Shown: positions 43,766 to 53,046, counted from the stretch's first letter. The stretch: 64,000 bases of DNA from Desulfovibrio aminophilus (GCF_023660105.1 NZ_JAMHGA010000043.1:1-64000), one strand, 5' to 3'. The notes: a model not told the origin generated them from the sequence alone. Made by a program: numbers and translations.

Positions 43766-45538
43766 ATGTCCCGGCGCCCCATCGTCCTCCTGCCCGAGGC
43801 CCTGCGCAACCAGATCGCCGCCGGCGAGGTGGTCGAGCGCCCCTCCAGCGTGGTCAAGGAGCTGGCCGAGAACAGCCTGGACGCCGGGGCCCGGCGCGTG
43901 GACGTGGAGCTGGCGCGCGGCGGGCTGGCGCTCATCGCGGTGCAGGACGACGGCGGCGGGGTGCCGCCGGGCGAACTGGCCCTGGCCGTGACCCGCCACG
44001 CCACGAGCAAGATCGCCTCGGCCGCCGACCTCTGGCGCATCGCCACCTTCGGCTTCCGGGGCGAGGCCCTGCCGAGCATCGCCTCGGTGTCCCTGCTGCG
44101 CATGACCTCCCGCTTCCCGGGCGAGGCCGAGGCCCGTTTCGTGGAGGTGGAGAACGGGCGGCTGCGCGACGAGGGCCCGGCGGCGCTGGCGGCGGGCACC
44201 CGGGTGGAGGTGCGCGGGCTGTTCCAGAGCGTGCCCGCGCGGCTCAAGTTCCTGCGCTCCGAGGCCACCGAGGCCCGGCGCTGCCAGGACATCCTCATGC
44301 GCATGAGCCTGGCCCGGCCGGACGTGGCCTTTTCCCTGACCCTGGACGGCCGCGAGTCCTTCCGCCTGCCGCCGGGACAGGAGCTGGCCGACCGGCTGGC
44401 CCGCTTCTGGCCTCCGGCGGTCTGCCAGGGGCTGCGGCCCTTCGATCTGGATCTCGGCGGCGCGCGGGCCCACGGCCTGGCGGGCGACCCGGCCACGGCC
44501 CAGGGACGGGGCGAGCGCATCCTCTGCTTCGTCAACGGTCGGGCCGTGCAGGACCGCCTGCTCACCCGGGCCGCGCGCAACGCCTACCAGGGTCGCCTGC
44601 TCACCTCGGAATTTCCCCAACTGGCGCTGTTCCTGGATCTGCCCCCGGACGAGGTGGACGTGAACGTGCACCCGGCCAAGCTGGAGGTGCGCTTCCGCGA
44701 CGAGGGCGCGATCTTCTCCCTGGTGCGCCGGGCCCTGCTCCAGGCCTTGGAGGCCATGGCCCCAACCGCGCTCTTCGCGGCTCCGCCGCCCGAGCCCCGG
44801 GAGGCCGCGCCCGCCCCGGCCCAGCGCGCCCTGCCCGTGGAGCCGCCCAAGTTCGCCTCCTACCGCGAGTTCCGCTCCTCCTACGGAGCGGCCCCGGCCC
44901 CCGTGGAGCGGGAGGACGCCTTCCCGCCGTCCGCCTCTCCCCCGCCGTGTTTCCAGGTCTCTTCGGCCGCGTCCGCGCCCGTGTCCCTGGGCGATTCCGG
45001 CCTGGTCTACCTGGGCCAGGCGGCGGACACCTATCTCGTGCTGCGCACGCCCGACGGCCTGGCCCTGCTGGACCAGCACGCGGCCCACGAACGGGTGCTT
45101 TTCGAGAACATGCGCGCCGGCCGCACCCGGGGCGAATCCCAGCCCTTGGCCGTGGCCCTGGAGCTGGACCTGCACCCCGCCGAGGCCGAGCTTTTGGAGG
45201 AGATCGGGCCGGACCTGCGCCGCCTGGGCTTCGGCTTCCGCGACGCCGGGGCGGGCCGCCTGGCCCTGACCGCCGTGCCCCCGGGGCTTGATGCCGGCAA
45301 GGCATTGGAGTATTTCCGGGCCGCGGTGAGCGGGCAATCCAGGAATCTCGCCGGTCTTTGGACCATGCTGTCCTGCCGCTCGGCCATCAAGGCGGGCGAC
45401 GTGCTGGCCCGTGACGAGGCCCTGGCCCTGCTCGACGCCTGGCTGGAATGCCCGGAGCGGGATTACTGCCCGCACGGACGGCCCGCGCTGGTGGCCTTCA
45501 CCTCCGCCGACCTGGAAAAACTCTTCAAGAGGAAATGA
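43766..45538 (+). CDS. mutL: DNA mismatch repair protein MutL
   Basis: A 590-residue MutL. The GHKL ATPase has IAAGEVVERPSSVVKELAENSLDAGA, DDGGGV, TRHATSKI and FGFRGEALPSI; a proline/alanine-rich linker spans about 345-410. The C-terminal dimerisation domain carries the endonuclease motif DQHAAHERVLFE, SCRSAIKAGD and CPHGRP, so it belongs to the nicking type found in bacteria without MutH. It starts 2 bp after lptD and overlaps the next gene by 4 nt. Confidence 0.96.
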   Translation: MSRRPIVLLPEALRNQIAAGEVVERPSSVVKELAENSLDAGARRVDVELARGGLALIAVQDDGGGVPPGELALAVTRHATSKIASAADLWRIATFGFRGEALPSIASVSLLRMTSRFPGEAEARFVEVENGRLRDEGPAALAAGTRVEVRGLFQSVPARLKFLRSEATEARRCQDILMRMSLARPDVAFSLTLDGRESFRLPPGQELADRLARFWPPAVCQGLRPFDLDLGGARAHGLAGDPATAQGRGERILCFVNGRAVQDRLLTRAARNAYQGRLLTSEFPQLALFLDLPPDEVDVNVHPAKLEVRFRDEGAIFSLVRRALLQALEAMAPTALFAAPPPEPREAAPAPAQRALPVEPPKFASYREFRSSYGAAPAPVEREDAFPPSASPPPCFQVSSAASAPVSLGDSGLVYLGQAADTYLVLRTPDGLALLDQHAAHERVLFENMRAGRTRGESQPLAVALELDLHPAEAELLEEIGPDLRRLGFGFRDAGAGRLALTAVPPGLDAGKALEYFRAAVSGQSRNLAGLWTMLSCRSAIKAGDVLARDEALALLDAWLECPERDYCPHGRPALVAFTSADLEKLFKRK

Positions 45539-46293
45539 CCCGGATCATGATTTCCGATCTCCTGTTGGAGGCCCATCGCGACCTGCCCCGCCAGGGGCCG
45601 GGCGAGGAGGCCTCGACCCTGCGGGCCCTGGTCCTGGCCGGGGGCCTGCCGGAAGACCTGCGGGTGCTGGACCTGGGCTGCGGCTCGGGCATGCAGACCC
45701 TGGTCCTGGCGCGGGCCCTGCCCGGAGCCCGGATCACGGCCGTGGACCAGCACGAACTCTTTCTCGACGAACTGCGCGCCCGCGCCCGCGAGGCGGGCCT
45801 GAACGGCCGTCTGAAGACCCTGGCCGCCGACATGGCCGACCTGCCGTTCGAGGACGGCTCCTTCGACCTGCTCTGGGCCGAGGGCTCCATCTCCTGCCTG
45901 GGCTTCGACCGGGGGCTGCGGCTCTGGAAGCGCCTGCTCCGGCCGGGCGGGGTCCTGGCCTGCACCGAGTTGGCCTGGCTCGTCTCCGAACCGCCCCAGG
46001 AGGCCGCCCGCCACTGGGAGTCCGGCTATCCGGGCATGCGCTGGGCTCCGGCCAACATGGACGCGGCCCGCGCCGCCGGCTACGACATCCTGGGCTCGTT
46101 TCCGCTGCCGCAGTCGGCCTGGCGCAGGGACTACTACGAACCCCTGAAGCGCAACCTGGAAGCCCTGCGCGTCCGCCGCGCGGGCGACGCCGGGGTGCTG
46201 GAGGCCATCGCCGCCGAGGAGGCGGAAATGGACCTCCTCCGGCGTCACGGCACGAGCTACGGCTACGTCTTCTACATCCTCCGCAAGCCCTGA
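45535..46293 (+). CDS. Class I SAM-dependent methyltransferase
   Basis: A 252-residue methyltransferase with motif I VLDLGCGSGMQTLVLA, AVDQHELFLDEL, DLPFEDGSFDLLWAEGS and a LLRPGGVLACTE strand. The lid contains RHWESGYPGMRW. Relatives methylate small molecules, but the substrate is not indicated. The ATG overlaps the mutL stop (ATGA); a second ATG 12 nt later (MISDLL) is also plausible. It is followed by alr after 15 bp. Confidence 0.82.
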   Translation: MTRIMISDLLLEAHRDLPRQGPGEEASTLRALVLAGGLPEDLRVLDLGCGSGMQTLVLARALPGARITAVDQHELFLDELRARAREAGLNGRLKTLAADMADLPFEDGSFDLLWAEGSISCLGFDRGLRLWKRLLRPGGVLACTELAWLVSEPPQEAARHWESGYPGMRWAPANMDAARAAGYDILGSFPLPQSAWRRDYYEPLKRNLEALRVRRAGDAGVLEAIAAEEAEMDLLRRHGTSYGYVFYILRKP

Positions 46294-46308
46294 CCGGCGG
46301 GAGTCCCC

Positions 46309-47427
46309 ATGACCATCACCTACAACAAGCTCCGCACCCGCATCCATCTGGACCGCATCACCGCCAACTACCGCCTGCTGCGCAAGAGCGGCGGAGCGGT
46401 CATCCCGGTCATCAAGGCCGACGCCTACGGCCACGGCCTCGTGCAGGTGGCCCGCGTCCTGGCCCAGGCCGGGGCCGAGACCTTCGCCGTGGGCACGGTG
46501 GAGGAGGGGGTCAAGCTGCGCCTCTCGGGCTGCGCGGGCCGGATCATCTCCCTGCTGGGCCCCCTGGACGGCGAGGAATACGACGCGCTCTTCGACCAGA
46601 ACATCGTGCCCTTCGTCGGCGGGTTCGCCCAGTTGGAGGAGATCCAGCGCCGCTCCGAGCAGTGGGGCCGCCCGCTGCCCGTGAGCCTGAAGTTCGACAC
46701 CGGCATGGCCCGCCTGGGCTTCGTGCGCTCCGACCTGAGGGCGCTGCTGGAGCGGCTCAAGGCCCTGCCCGGGGTCAGGCCGGTGATGGCCAGCTCCCAC
46801 CTGGCCACGGCCGACGAGCCCGAGGGCGCGGACTTCGTCCGGGAACAGGGCGGCATTTTTTCCGAGGCCCTGGCGGCCCTGGCCGAGGCCGGGTTCAAGG
46901 TCGAGGCCAACCTGGCCAACTCGGCGGGCATCCTGGCCCACAAGAACCTGCACCACCAGTCCCAGCGGGCGGGCATCGCGCTCTACGGCTGCAATCCCTT
47001 CGCGGGCACGGACATGGCCGGGCTGGGCGAGGGGCTCAAACCGGCCATGGAGGTGCGCGCGCCCGTGGTGGCCGTGCATCCCCTGAAGAAGGGAACGAGC
47101 ATCAGCTACGGCCGGACTTTCAAGGCCCGCACGGACATGTGCGTGGCCATCGTGGCCGTGGGCTACGCCGACGCCTACAGCCGGGGCCTGTCCAACAAGG
47201 GGGCCATGCTCGTGCACGGCAGGCGCGCGCCCATCCTGGGCCGGGTCTGCATGCAGCTCACGGCCGTGGACGTCACGGGCCTGCCCGAGGTCAAGCCCGG
47301 CGACCTGGTCCACCTGCTGGGCGGCGAAGGCGAGACCATCACGCCCGAGGATCTGGCGGGCTGGTGGGGCACCATCACCTATGAAGTCTTCTGCCTGCTG
47401 GGCCTGAACCGGCGGGAATACGTCTGA
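46309..47427 (+). CDS. alr: Alanine racemase
   Basis: A 372-residue PLP enzyme making D-alanine for peptidoglycan. The PLP lysine is K36 in PVIKADAYGHG, and the second catalytic region is SYGRTF and GYADAYSRGLSN with the downstream GRVCMQLTAVDVT. Length and order are normal. GGGAG lies before the ATG. It sits in a rightward run of housekeeping genes from hldD onward. Confidence 0.96.
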   Translation: MTITYNKLRTRIHLDRITANYRLLRKSGGAVIPVIKADAYGHGLVQVARVLAQAGAETFAVGTVEEGVKLRLSGCAGRIISLLGPLDGEEYDALFDQNIVPFVGGFAQLEEIQRRSEQWGRPLPVSLKFDTGMARLGFVRSDLRALLERLKALPGVRPVMASSHLATADEPEGADFVREQGGIFSEALAALAEAGFKVEANLANSAGILAHKNLHHQSQRAGIALYGCNPFAGTDMAGLGEGLKPAMEVRAPVVAVHPLKKGTSISYGRTFKARTDMCVAIVAVGYADAYSRGLSNKGAMLVHGRRAPILGRVCMQLTAVDVTGLPEVKPGDLVHLLGGEGETITPEDLAGWWGTITYEVFCLLGLNRREYV

Positions 47428-47438
47428 AGGGGGAGAGC

Positions 47439-47636
47439 ATGAGCGATTCCGAATGGGTTTTGGCCGAGAACGTGGCTTCCGAGCCGGGCGAGTCCGAGGC
47501 CCTGCTGGCCAAGTGGCACGAGGTGGCCGAGGACATGGCCCTGGTGCCGGAGCTGAACGTGCGCGTGATCGAGGAGGGCGGCCGCGTGCGCGTGGAAGTG
47601 AGCCGCGAGCTGTACGACTGCATGAGCGGATTCTAG
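47439..47636 (+). CDS. Small conserved acidic protein of unknown function
   Basis: A 65-residue acidic protein (MSDSEWVLAENV...) ending YDCMSGF. A good GGGGGAG site lies before the ATG and the gene follows alr by 11 bp, which supports it being translated. It contains no recognisable domain; the pattern suggests a helix followed by two or three strands (LNVRVIEEGGRVRVEVS). Confidence 0.6.
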   Translation: MSDSEWVLAENVASEPGESEALLAKWHEVAEDMALVPELNVRVIEEGGRVRVEVSRELYDCMSGF

Positions 47637-47693
47637 GGAGGGTGACGGCGCGGCCCCGGCCGTGCTAGGAGCGGACAGCTTCGGAGGTGGACC

Positions 47694-49481
47694 ATGCTGG
47701 AATCCTTTCGGGCCCGTCTTCTCGTCTGGGGTTGGGGCGTGCTCCTCGTGCTCCTGGGCCTGCTCGCCTTTTCCCTGTCCTGGACCGAGCGTGAGCTGCT
47801 GACCGAAACCGAGCACCGCGCCGCCCGGCACCTGGAGGCCGTGCGCTGGCTCCTGGCCGACCACGCGCCCATCGACGATCCCATGCGCCTGGAAGCCTGG
47901 GTGGAGACCCTGGGCGCCCGCTCCGGCGTGCGCATCAGCCTCATCGACCACGGCCGCGTGCTGGCCGATTCCGAGGTCAGCTACGAGGGCCTGGGCGGCC
48001 TGGAGGACCACTCCCGGCGACCGGAGGTGGTCCAGGCCCTGGAGACCGGCCAAGGCATGGACGTGCGCTACAGCGCCACGCTCAGGAAGGACATGCTCTA
48101 CGCGGCCCAGCGCGTGGAGGCCGCCGGGGCCCTGCCCGCGGGCGTGCTGCGCGTGGCCATTCCCGTGTCCCAGGTCCGTTCGCGGCTGGCCGAGGTGCGC
48201 GGCGGACTGCTCTGGGGCTTCGCCTCGGCCCTGGCTCTCGTGCTCCTGTTTTCCTGGCTTCTTTCGCGCAGCCTGACCAAGAGCGTGCGTTCCGTGGCCG
48301 AGCGGGCCAAGGCCATCGGCGAGGGCCGCTACCGGGACCGCCTCTGGGCCCCGCCGCGCGGCGAGTTTCGGCCCCTGGCCGAGGCCGTCAACGCCATGGC
48401 CGCCAGCATCGAGCGCCACGTCTCGACCATCGAGACCCAGAAGGAGCAGCTCAAGGCCATGTTCGAGGGCCTGGCCGAGGGCGTCATGGTCCTGGACAGC
48501 CAGGGCCGCCTGCTGACCTTCAACAGGGCCATGCACGAGATCATTCCCCTGCCGCTCACGGCCCCGGGCAAGACCGTGCTCGAACTGACCCGGCGGGTGG
48601 ATCTGCAGGACGCCGTCTTGCGGGTCCTGGCCGCGCCCGAGGACCGGCGCGAGGAATTGGACCTGGACCTGCCCGGGGACCGGCAGCTGCGCGTGGGCGT
48701 GGTGCCCTTCGTGGAGCCCGCCGGCCGGCGGGTGGTGCTCGTGTTCCACGACGTGAGCGCCCTGCGCCGGGGCGAGCGGGCCCTGCGCGACTTCGTGACC
48801 AACGTCTCGCACCAGTTGCGCACCCCGCTGACGAGCATCCGGGGCTACGCCGAGACCCTGCGCGACGCCCCCCCGCCGGACCCCAAGGGCCGCAACGCCT
48901 TTCTCTCGACCATCATCCGCAATTCGCGGCACATGGAGGGCGTGCTCACGGCCATGCTGGCCCTGGCGCGCTCCGAGGAATCCGGGCGGCGGCAGGAGCC
49001 CGTGGAGGTGGACGCCGGGCTCATCGCCGACGAGGCCCTGGCCGACCTAGCTCCGGCGGCGGCCGAGAAGCGCGTGCGCCTCGTCTCCGAGCTGCCCGGA
49101 ACGCCGATCCCGGTGCTGGCCGAGGCCCAGGGCCTGCTGGAGATCTTCCACAACCTCATGGGCAACGCCCTGCGCCACGGCCCGGAGGGCGGGACCGTGA
49201 CCCTCTCGGCCCAGGCCGGGCCGGAATGGGTGGAATTCTCGGTGCGGGACCAGGGGCCGGGCGTGCCCGCCGACTTCCGGGAAAAGGTCTTCGAGCGCTT
49301 CTTCCGGGTGGACCCCAACGCCGTGGAAAAGGACGGCAGCGCGGGCCTGGGGCTGGCCATCTGCCGCCAGATCGCGCGCAACTTCGGCGGCGACGTCTGG
49401 CTGGCCGAGTCCGCCCCCGGAAGCGAGGGCGCGGACTTCCGCTTCCGGCTCAAGGCAGCGCCGGGCGCTCCCAAGACATGA
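47694..49481 (+). CDS. PhoR-like sensor histidine kinase
   Basis: A 595-residue membrane kinase: TM1 about 9-31, periplasmic sensor about 32-170, TM2 about 174-196, HAMP, a PAS domain about 255-355, then HisKA with the phospho-acceptor H373 (NVSHQLRTPLTS) and HATPase with NALRHG, RDQGPGVP and GLGLAIC. The order matches PhoR-type kinases. No response regulator is adjacent, although Pit and its DUF47 partner are encoded 1-2.6 kb away on the other strand. The cue is therefore unproved. Confidence 0.88.
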   Translation: MLESFRARLLVWGWGVLLVLLGLLAFSLSWTERELLTETEHRAARHLEAVRWLLADHAPIDDPMRLEAWVETLGARSGVRISLIDHGRVLADSEVSYEGLGGLEDHSRRPEVVQALETGQGMDVRYSATLRKDMLYAAQRVEAAGALPAGVLRVAIPVSQVRSRLAEVRGGLLWGFASALALVLLFSWLLSRSLTKSVRSVAERAKAIGEGRYRDRLWAPPRGEFRPLAEAVNAMAASIERHVSTIETQKEQLKAMFEGLAEGVMVLDSQGRLLTFNRAMHEIIPLPLTAPGKTVLELTRRVDLQDAVLRVLAAPEDRREELDLDLPGDRQLRVGVVPFVEPAGRRVVLVFHDVSALRRGERALRDFVTNVSHQLRTPLTSIRGYAETLRDAPPPDPKGRNAFLSTIIRNSRHMEGVLTAMLALARSEESGRRQEPVEVDAGLIADEALADLAPAAAEKRVRLVSELPGTPIPVLAEAQGLLEIFHNLMGNALRHGPEGGTVTLSAQAGPEWVEFSVRDQGPGVPADFREKVFERFFRVDPNAVEKDGSAGLGLAICRQIARNFGGDVWLAESAPGSEGADFRFRLKAAPGAPKT

Positions 49482-49482
49482 A

Positions 49483-49508
49483 AAAAGGCGGGCCGAGGCC
49501 CGCCTTTT
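49483..49508. terminator. Bidirectional terminator between the kinase and mrp
   Basis: Arms aaaaggcgggcc (49483-49494) and ggcccgcctttt (49497-49508) give a symmetrical hairpin flanked by A and T runs, between the kinase stop and the convergent mrp stop. Confidence 0.88.
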
Positions 49509-49530
49509 CCGTTTCAGGATTCCGTGTTCG

Positions 49531-50388
49531 TCAGCCCAGGTTCAGCATGGGCTCGATGATGGTCCGCATGGCCTTGCCCGTGGGCGTGTCGCCGTGGACC
49601 TTCATGAAGGGATAGCCCTCGTCGCCGGAGCGCACGACCTCGGCGTCCAGCGGGATGCGGCCCAGGAAGCGCACGCCCATCTCGCCGGCCAGGGCCTCGC
49701 CGCCGCCCTTGGTGAAGATGTCGTGGGTCTGGCCGCAGCCGGGGCAGACGAAGCCGCTCATGTTCTCCACGATGCCGAAGACCTCGTTGCCCACCTGGCG
49801 CACGAAGGACACCGAGCGCCGCACGTCGTCCACGGCCACGCCCTGCGGCGTGGTCACGACCACGGCCTTGGCGTCCTGGCCCAGGAGCTGGAGGGTGGAC
49901 AGGGGCTCGTCGCCGGTGCCGGGAGGGCAGTCCACCACGAGGTAGTCCAGGTCGCCCCAGGCCACGTCCTGGATGAACTGGCGGATGAGGCCCATCTTCA
50001 CCGGACCGCGCCAGATCACGGCCTGCTCCTTGTCCGGGAGCATGAAGCCCAGGGACATGACCGAGAGGGTCTTGCTCCAGGGCAGGGGCTCGATGACCTC
50101 CTCGCCGAAGTGCGGCTTCTGGCCGCCCATGGCCAGCAGGCGCGGGACGCTGGGGCCGTGCACGTCCACGTCCAGCAGGCCGACCTTCTTCCCGGCCAGG
50201 GAGAGGGCCACGGCGATGTTGGCCGCCACGGTGCTCTTGCCCACGCCGCCCTTGCCGGACATGACCACGAACTTGTGCTTGATGCGGGACAGGACCTTCT
50301 TGAGCTTCACGTCCTCGGGCTTCTGGCCGCAGGAATCGGGCGAACAGCCCGAGCCGGCCGAGGGACAGCTCTTGCAGGAATCGCTCAT
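49531..50388 (-). CDS. Mrp/NBP35-family Fe-S carrier ATPase
   Basis: A 285-residue P-loop ATPase for Fe-S cluster delivery. Deviant Walker A GKGGVGKSTVAANIA, DVDVHGPSVPRLL, CPPGTGDEP and the C-terminal cluster cysteines CPGC (FVCPGCGQ) are present. Unlike short ApbC proteins, it begins with a cysteine-rich segment (C5, C8, C14, C19 in the first 20 residues), reminiscent of the N-terminal [4Fe-4S] site of Nbp35. The ATG at 50388 follows AAGGAG; further upstream in-frame sequence is not conserved-looking. Confidence 0.92.
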   Translation of the reverse strand: MSDSCKSCPSAGSGCSPDSCGQKPEDVKLKKVLSRIKHKFVVMSGKGGVGKSTVAANIAVALSLAGKKVGLLDVDVHGPSVPRLLAMGGQKPHFGEEVIEPLPWSKTLSVMSLGFMLPDKEQAVIWRGPVKMGLIRQFIQDVAWGDLDYLVVDCPPGTGDEPLSTLQLLGQDAKAVVVTTPQGVAVDDVRRSVSFVRQVGNEVFGIVENMSGFVCPGCGQTHDIFTKGGGEALAGEMGVRFLGRIPLDAEVVRSGDEGYPFMKVHGDTPTGKAMRTIIEPMLNLG

Positions 50389-50404
50389 GTGGTGCTCCTT
50401 GAAA

Positions 50405-50434
50405 AGAAATGGGCCGGTGTGACCGGCCCTTTCT
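50405..50434 (-). terminator. Terminator of the DUF47-pit operon
   Basis: Reading leftward, agaaa-gggccgg and ccggccc-a-tttct (50405-50434) pair with a 5-nt loop and one bulge, followed by TTTT. It lies between pit and mrp. Confidence 0.75.
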
Positions 50435-50456
50435 GATAACGCCTTGTGGCGAAATG

Positions 50457-51485
50457 TCAAATTCCCGGGGCCGCCACGGCGGTGAGGCCGAGCAGGCCGA
50501 GCACTTCGAAGATGAGCCAGGCCATGATGGCCGAGCAGGGCAGGGTCAGGATCCAGGCCACGACCATGTTTCCGGCGATGCCCCAGCGCACGGCCGAGAG
50601 GCGCTTGGACGAGCCCACGCCGAGCACGGCGGTGGAGATGGTGTGGGTCGTGCTGATGGGCGCGCCGATGAGCGAGGCACCGGTGATGACCATGGCCGCC
50701 GAGGTTTCGGCAGCGAAGCCGTGCACGGCCTCCAGCTTGAATATCTTGTGGCCCATGGTCTTGACGATCTTCCAGCCGCCCATTGCCGTGCCCATGGCCA
50801 TGGCCATGGCGCAGGCCAGCTTGACCCAGAACGGCACGGTCAGGTCGGGAATCTCGTGGCCCACGAACAGGGCCAGGGTGATGATGCCCATGGTCTTCTG
50901 GGCGTCGTTCATGCCGTGGCTGGTGGCCATCAGGGCAGAGGAGGCGATCTGGAGCCTTCGGAAGGAGTGGTTCACCCCTCGCGGGGTGGCGTTGTGGAAG
51001 GCCCAGGAGAGCCCGAGCATGAGCGCGTACCCGGCCAGGAAGCCCGCCAGGGGCGAGAGCACGAGGGGCAGGAGGATTTTTTCGATGATGGACAGGTAGT
51101 GCAGGGTGCCGAAGCCCCGGTAGGCCACGGCCGCGCCCATGAGCCCGCCGATGAGGGCGTGGGAGGACGAGGAGGGCAGGCCCAGGTACCAGGTGAGCAG
51201 GTTCCAGAGGATGGCCCCGCCCAGGGCTGCCAAGGTCAGGGCCTGGCAGCCCCGGACCATGTCCGGGTGCACGATGCCCGAGCCGATGGTGTGGGCCACC
51301 TTGGTGCCGATGAAGGCTCCGGCCAGGTTGAGCGCGGCGGCCATGAACACCGCGGTCCTCGGCGAGAGAACCTTGGTGGAGACGATGGTGGCGATGGCGT
51401 TGGCCGAGTCGTGCGCGCCGTTGGTGAAGTCGAAGACCAGGGCCACGATCACGACGCCGATGAGCAGAACGAGAGGATCAGGCAT
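50457..51485 (-). CDS. pit: PiT-family inorganic phosphate transporter
   Basis: A 342-residue inner-membrane permease with about ten hydrophobic helices. Both PiT signatures are present: FDFTNGAHDSANAIATIVST near the N-terminus and the second copy SHGMNDAQKTMGI plus GASLIGAPISTTHT. It moves phosphate (as metal-phosphate) with protons or sodium. The start overlaps the DUF47 gene by 8 bp; that pairing is standard for PiT transporters. Confidence 0.95.
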   Translation of the reverse strand: MPDPLVLLIGVVIVALVFDFTNGAHDSANAIATIVSTKVLSPRTAVFMAAALNLAGAFIGTKVAHTIGSGIVHPDMVRGCQALTLAALGGAILWNLLTWYLGLPSSSSHALIGGLMGAAVAYRGFGTLHYLSIIEKILLPLVLSPLAGFLAGYALMLGLSWAFHNATPRGVNHSFRRLQIASSALMATSHGMNDAQKTMGIITLALFVGHEIPDLTVPFWVKLACAMAMAMGTAMGGWKIVKTMGHKIFKLEAVHGFAAETSAAMVITGASLIGAPISTTHTISTAVLGVGSSKRLSAVRWGIAGNMVVAWILTLPCSAIMAWLIFEVLGLLGLTAVAAPGI

Positions 51486-52107
51486 TCTTGAGCACGATTC
51501 CTTCGATGGTTTTGGCCAGGCCCCAGCTGCGGCCCACGGCCTTGTCGATGCGGTCGTAGACCTGGTTCCACTTCATGGTGTCCAGGATGTTCGCGCAGTT
51601 TTCGGCCGAGACGTCGTAGAGCTCGGCCAGGCCGCTCAGGAGGAGCATCTCGCACTCGCCCTTGAGCTCCTTCACCCGGCGGACGTTCTGCTCGACCTCC
51701 TCCTTGCCGCCCAGTTTGGCCAGCATGGCGCCCACCTCGGTGACCATCATCCGCAGGTTGGAGACCATGCGCCGGGCCGGAAAGCGCACCCGGGTGAAGC
51801 CGTACACGCCGATGCGCGCGGAAACGGCCTGGATGTGGTTCAGGATGGCTTCCTGGGAGACGTTGATCTCGTGGATGTCTTCGCGGTCGATGGGGGTGAT
51901 GAAGGTGGTGGAGAGCTGGTGGGTGATGTTGCGGGTGATGATGTCGCCTTCGGCTTCGATCATGTTCACGGTCTGGCAACGTTCCTCGCAATCACCCGCT
52001 TCCTGCACGATTTTTTCGAGGACCGTCGCCGCCTGGACAATGGTGCGGTTCTGCTCCCTGAAGAGATCGAAGAACTTTGGGGACTTGGGAAATAGGCTGA
52101 AGGACAT
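51478..52107 (-). CDS. DUF47/PhoU-like Pit accessory protein
   Basis: A 209-residue all-helical cytoplasmic protein with FDLFREQNRTIV, EAEGDIITRNITHQLSTTFITPIDREDI and a C-terminal RSWGLAKTIEGIVLKNA. These are hallmarks of the DUF47 (YkaA) proteins, which pair with and are thought to gate PiT permeases. It leads the two-gene operon, with a near-consensus promoter upstream. Confidence 0.93.
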   Translation of the reverse strand: MSFSLFPKSPKFFDLFREQNRTIVQAATVLEKIVQEAGDCEERCQTVNMIEAEGDIITRNITHQLSTTFITPIDREDIHEINVSQEAILNHIQAVSARIGVYGFTRVRFPARRMVSNLRMMVTEVGAMLAKLGGKEEVEQNVRRVKELKGECEMLLLSGLAELYDVSAENCANILDTMKWNQVYDRIDKAVGRSWGLAKTIEGIVLKNA

Positions 52108-52173
52108 GGACCCTCCGTCCGGGACTGGCGCGGTGAAAAAACCGCTGTGTCACAAAACGAATACCCCGAAATT

Positions 52174-52201
52174 ATTATATAAAATGAATATACAAGCTCA
52201 A
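52174..52201 (-). promoter_or_regulatory. Promoter of the DUF47-pit operon
   Basis: Reading leftward, TTGAGC (52196-52201) and a perfect TATAAT (52174-52179) are 16 nt apart in an unusually AT-rich patch (52165-52200). The rest of the 267-bp gap 52108-52374 shows no gene. The leader would be about 60 nt. Confidence 0.78.
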
Positions 52202-52324
52202 CGCGCGCGCACGGTAACACAACCGTCGCAAAAGTCCATGCCTCGCGCGGAGCGAAGAGGGACAAGGGCCACGGGGCGGCCCGCCGCGAGAGGGTTTCCG
52301 GACGGGGCCGGGGTGCGCCGGAGC

Positions 52325-52356
52325 GAAAAAAAGGACCGCCCCGGAGGGCGGTCCTT
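52325..52356 (-). terminator. Terminator of the hypA-hypB operon
   Basis: An 11-bp perfect stem (52331-52341 with 52346-52356) followed leftward by a T run, 19 bp beyond the hypB stop. Confidence 0.92.
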
Positions 52357-52374
52357 GAGGTCGCGGAACCGGAC

Positions 52375-53031
52375 TCAGGCGCGCTTGGCGGCCCGGGCCT
52401 CGCGCAGCCAGCCGTACCACTGCTCCAGGCCCTCGCCGTTCTTGCAGGACACGGGCAGGACGAGGATCTCGGAGTTCAGCTTGCGGGCGTGGGCCGAGGC
52501 CCGTTCCAGATCGAAGTCCACGTAGGGCAGCAGGTCGGTCTTGTTCAGGAGCATGACCGAGGAGATGTGGAACATGAGCGGGTATTTCTCGGGCTTGTCG
52601 TCGCCCTCGGTGACGGAGAGGAGCGAAATCTTGTGGTCCTCGCCCAGATTGAACTCGGCCGGGCAGACCAGGTTGCCCACGTTCTCGACGAAGAGGATGT
52701 CCAGGCCCTCGGTGTCGATGCTTTTCAGGGCGTCCAGGACCATGCCGGAATCGAGGTGGCAGCCGCCTTCGGTGTTGACCTGCACGGCCTGGGCCCCGGT
52801 GGCGGCCACGCGGCGGGCGTCGTTGTCGGTCTGGAGGTCGCCCTCGATGACGGCCATGCGGAACTCGCCCTTGAGGTCGGAGAGCGTCCGCTCCAGGAGC
52901 GTGGTCTTGCCCGCGCCCGGGGAGCTCATGAGGTTCAGGCAGAGGATGCCCTTGGCCTTGAAGATTCCGGCCAGGGTCTCGGCCAGGCGGTCGTTGGCCT
53001 CCAGCACGTTGCGCACGACGGGGATTTCCAT
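52375..53031 (-). CDS. hypB: Hydrogenase nickel incorporation GTPase HypB
   Basis: A 218-residue SIMIBI GTPase that loads nickel into [NiFe] hydrogenases. Walker A SSPGAGKTT, EGDLQTDNDARRV, the metal-binding NTEGGCHLD, and ENVGNLVCPAEFNLGE are characteristic. There is no N-terminal histidine-rich store, so nickel storage is not built in. It lies 15 bp after hypA and presumably acts with HypA and hydrogenases encoded elsewhere. Confidence 0.96.
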   Translation of the reverse strand: MEIPVVRNVLEANDRLAETLAGIFKAKGILCLNLMSSPGAGKTTLLERTLSDLKGEFRMAVIEGDLQTDNDARRVAATGAQAVQVNTEGGCHLDSGMVLDALKSIDTEGLDILFVENVGNLVCPAEFNLGEDHKISLLSVTEGDDKPEKYPLMFHISSVMLLNKTDLLPYVDFDLERASAHARKLNSEILVLPVSCKNGEGLEQWYGWLREARAAKRA

Positions 53032-53046
53032 GTCTTCTCCCAGGGC

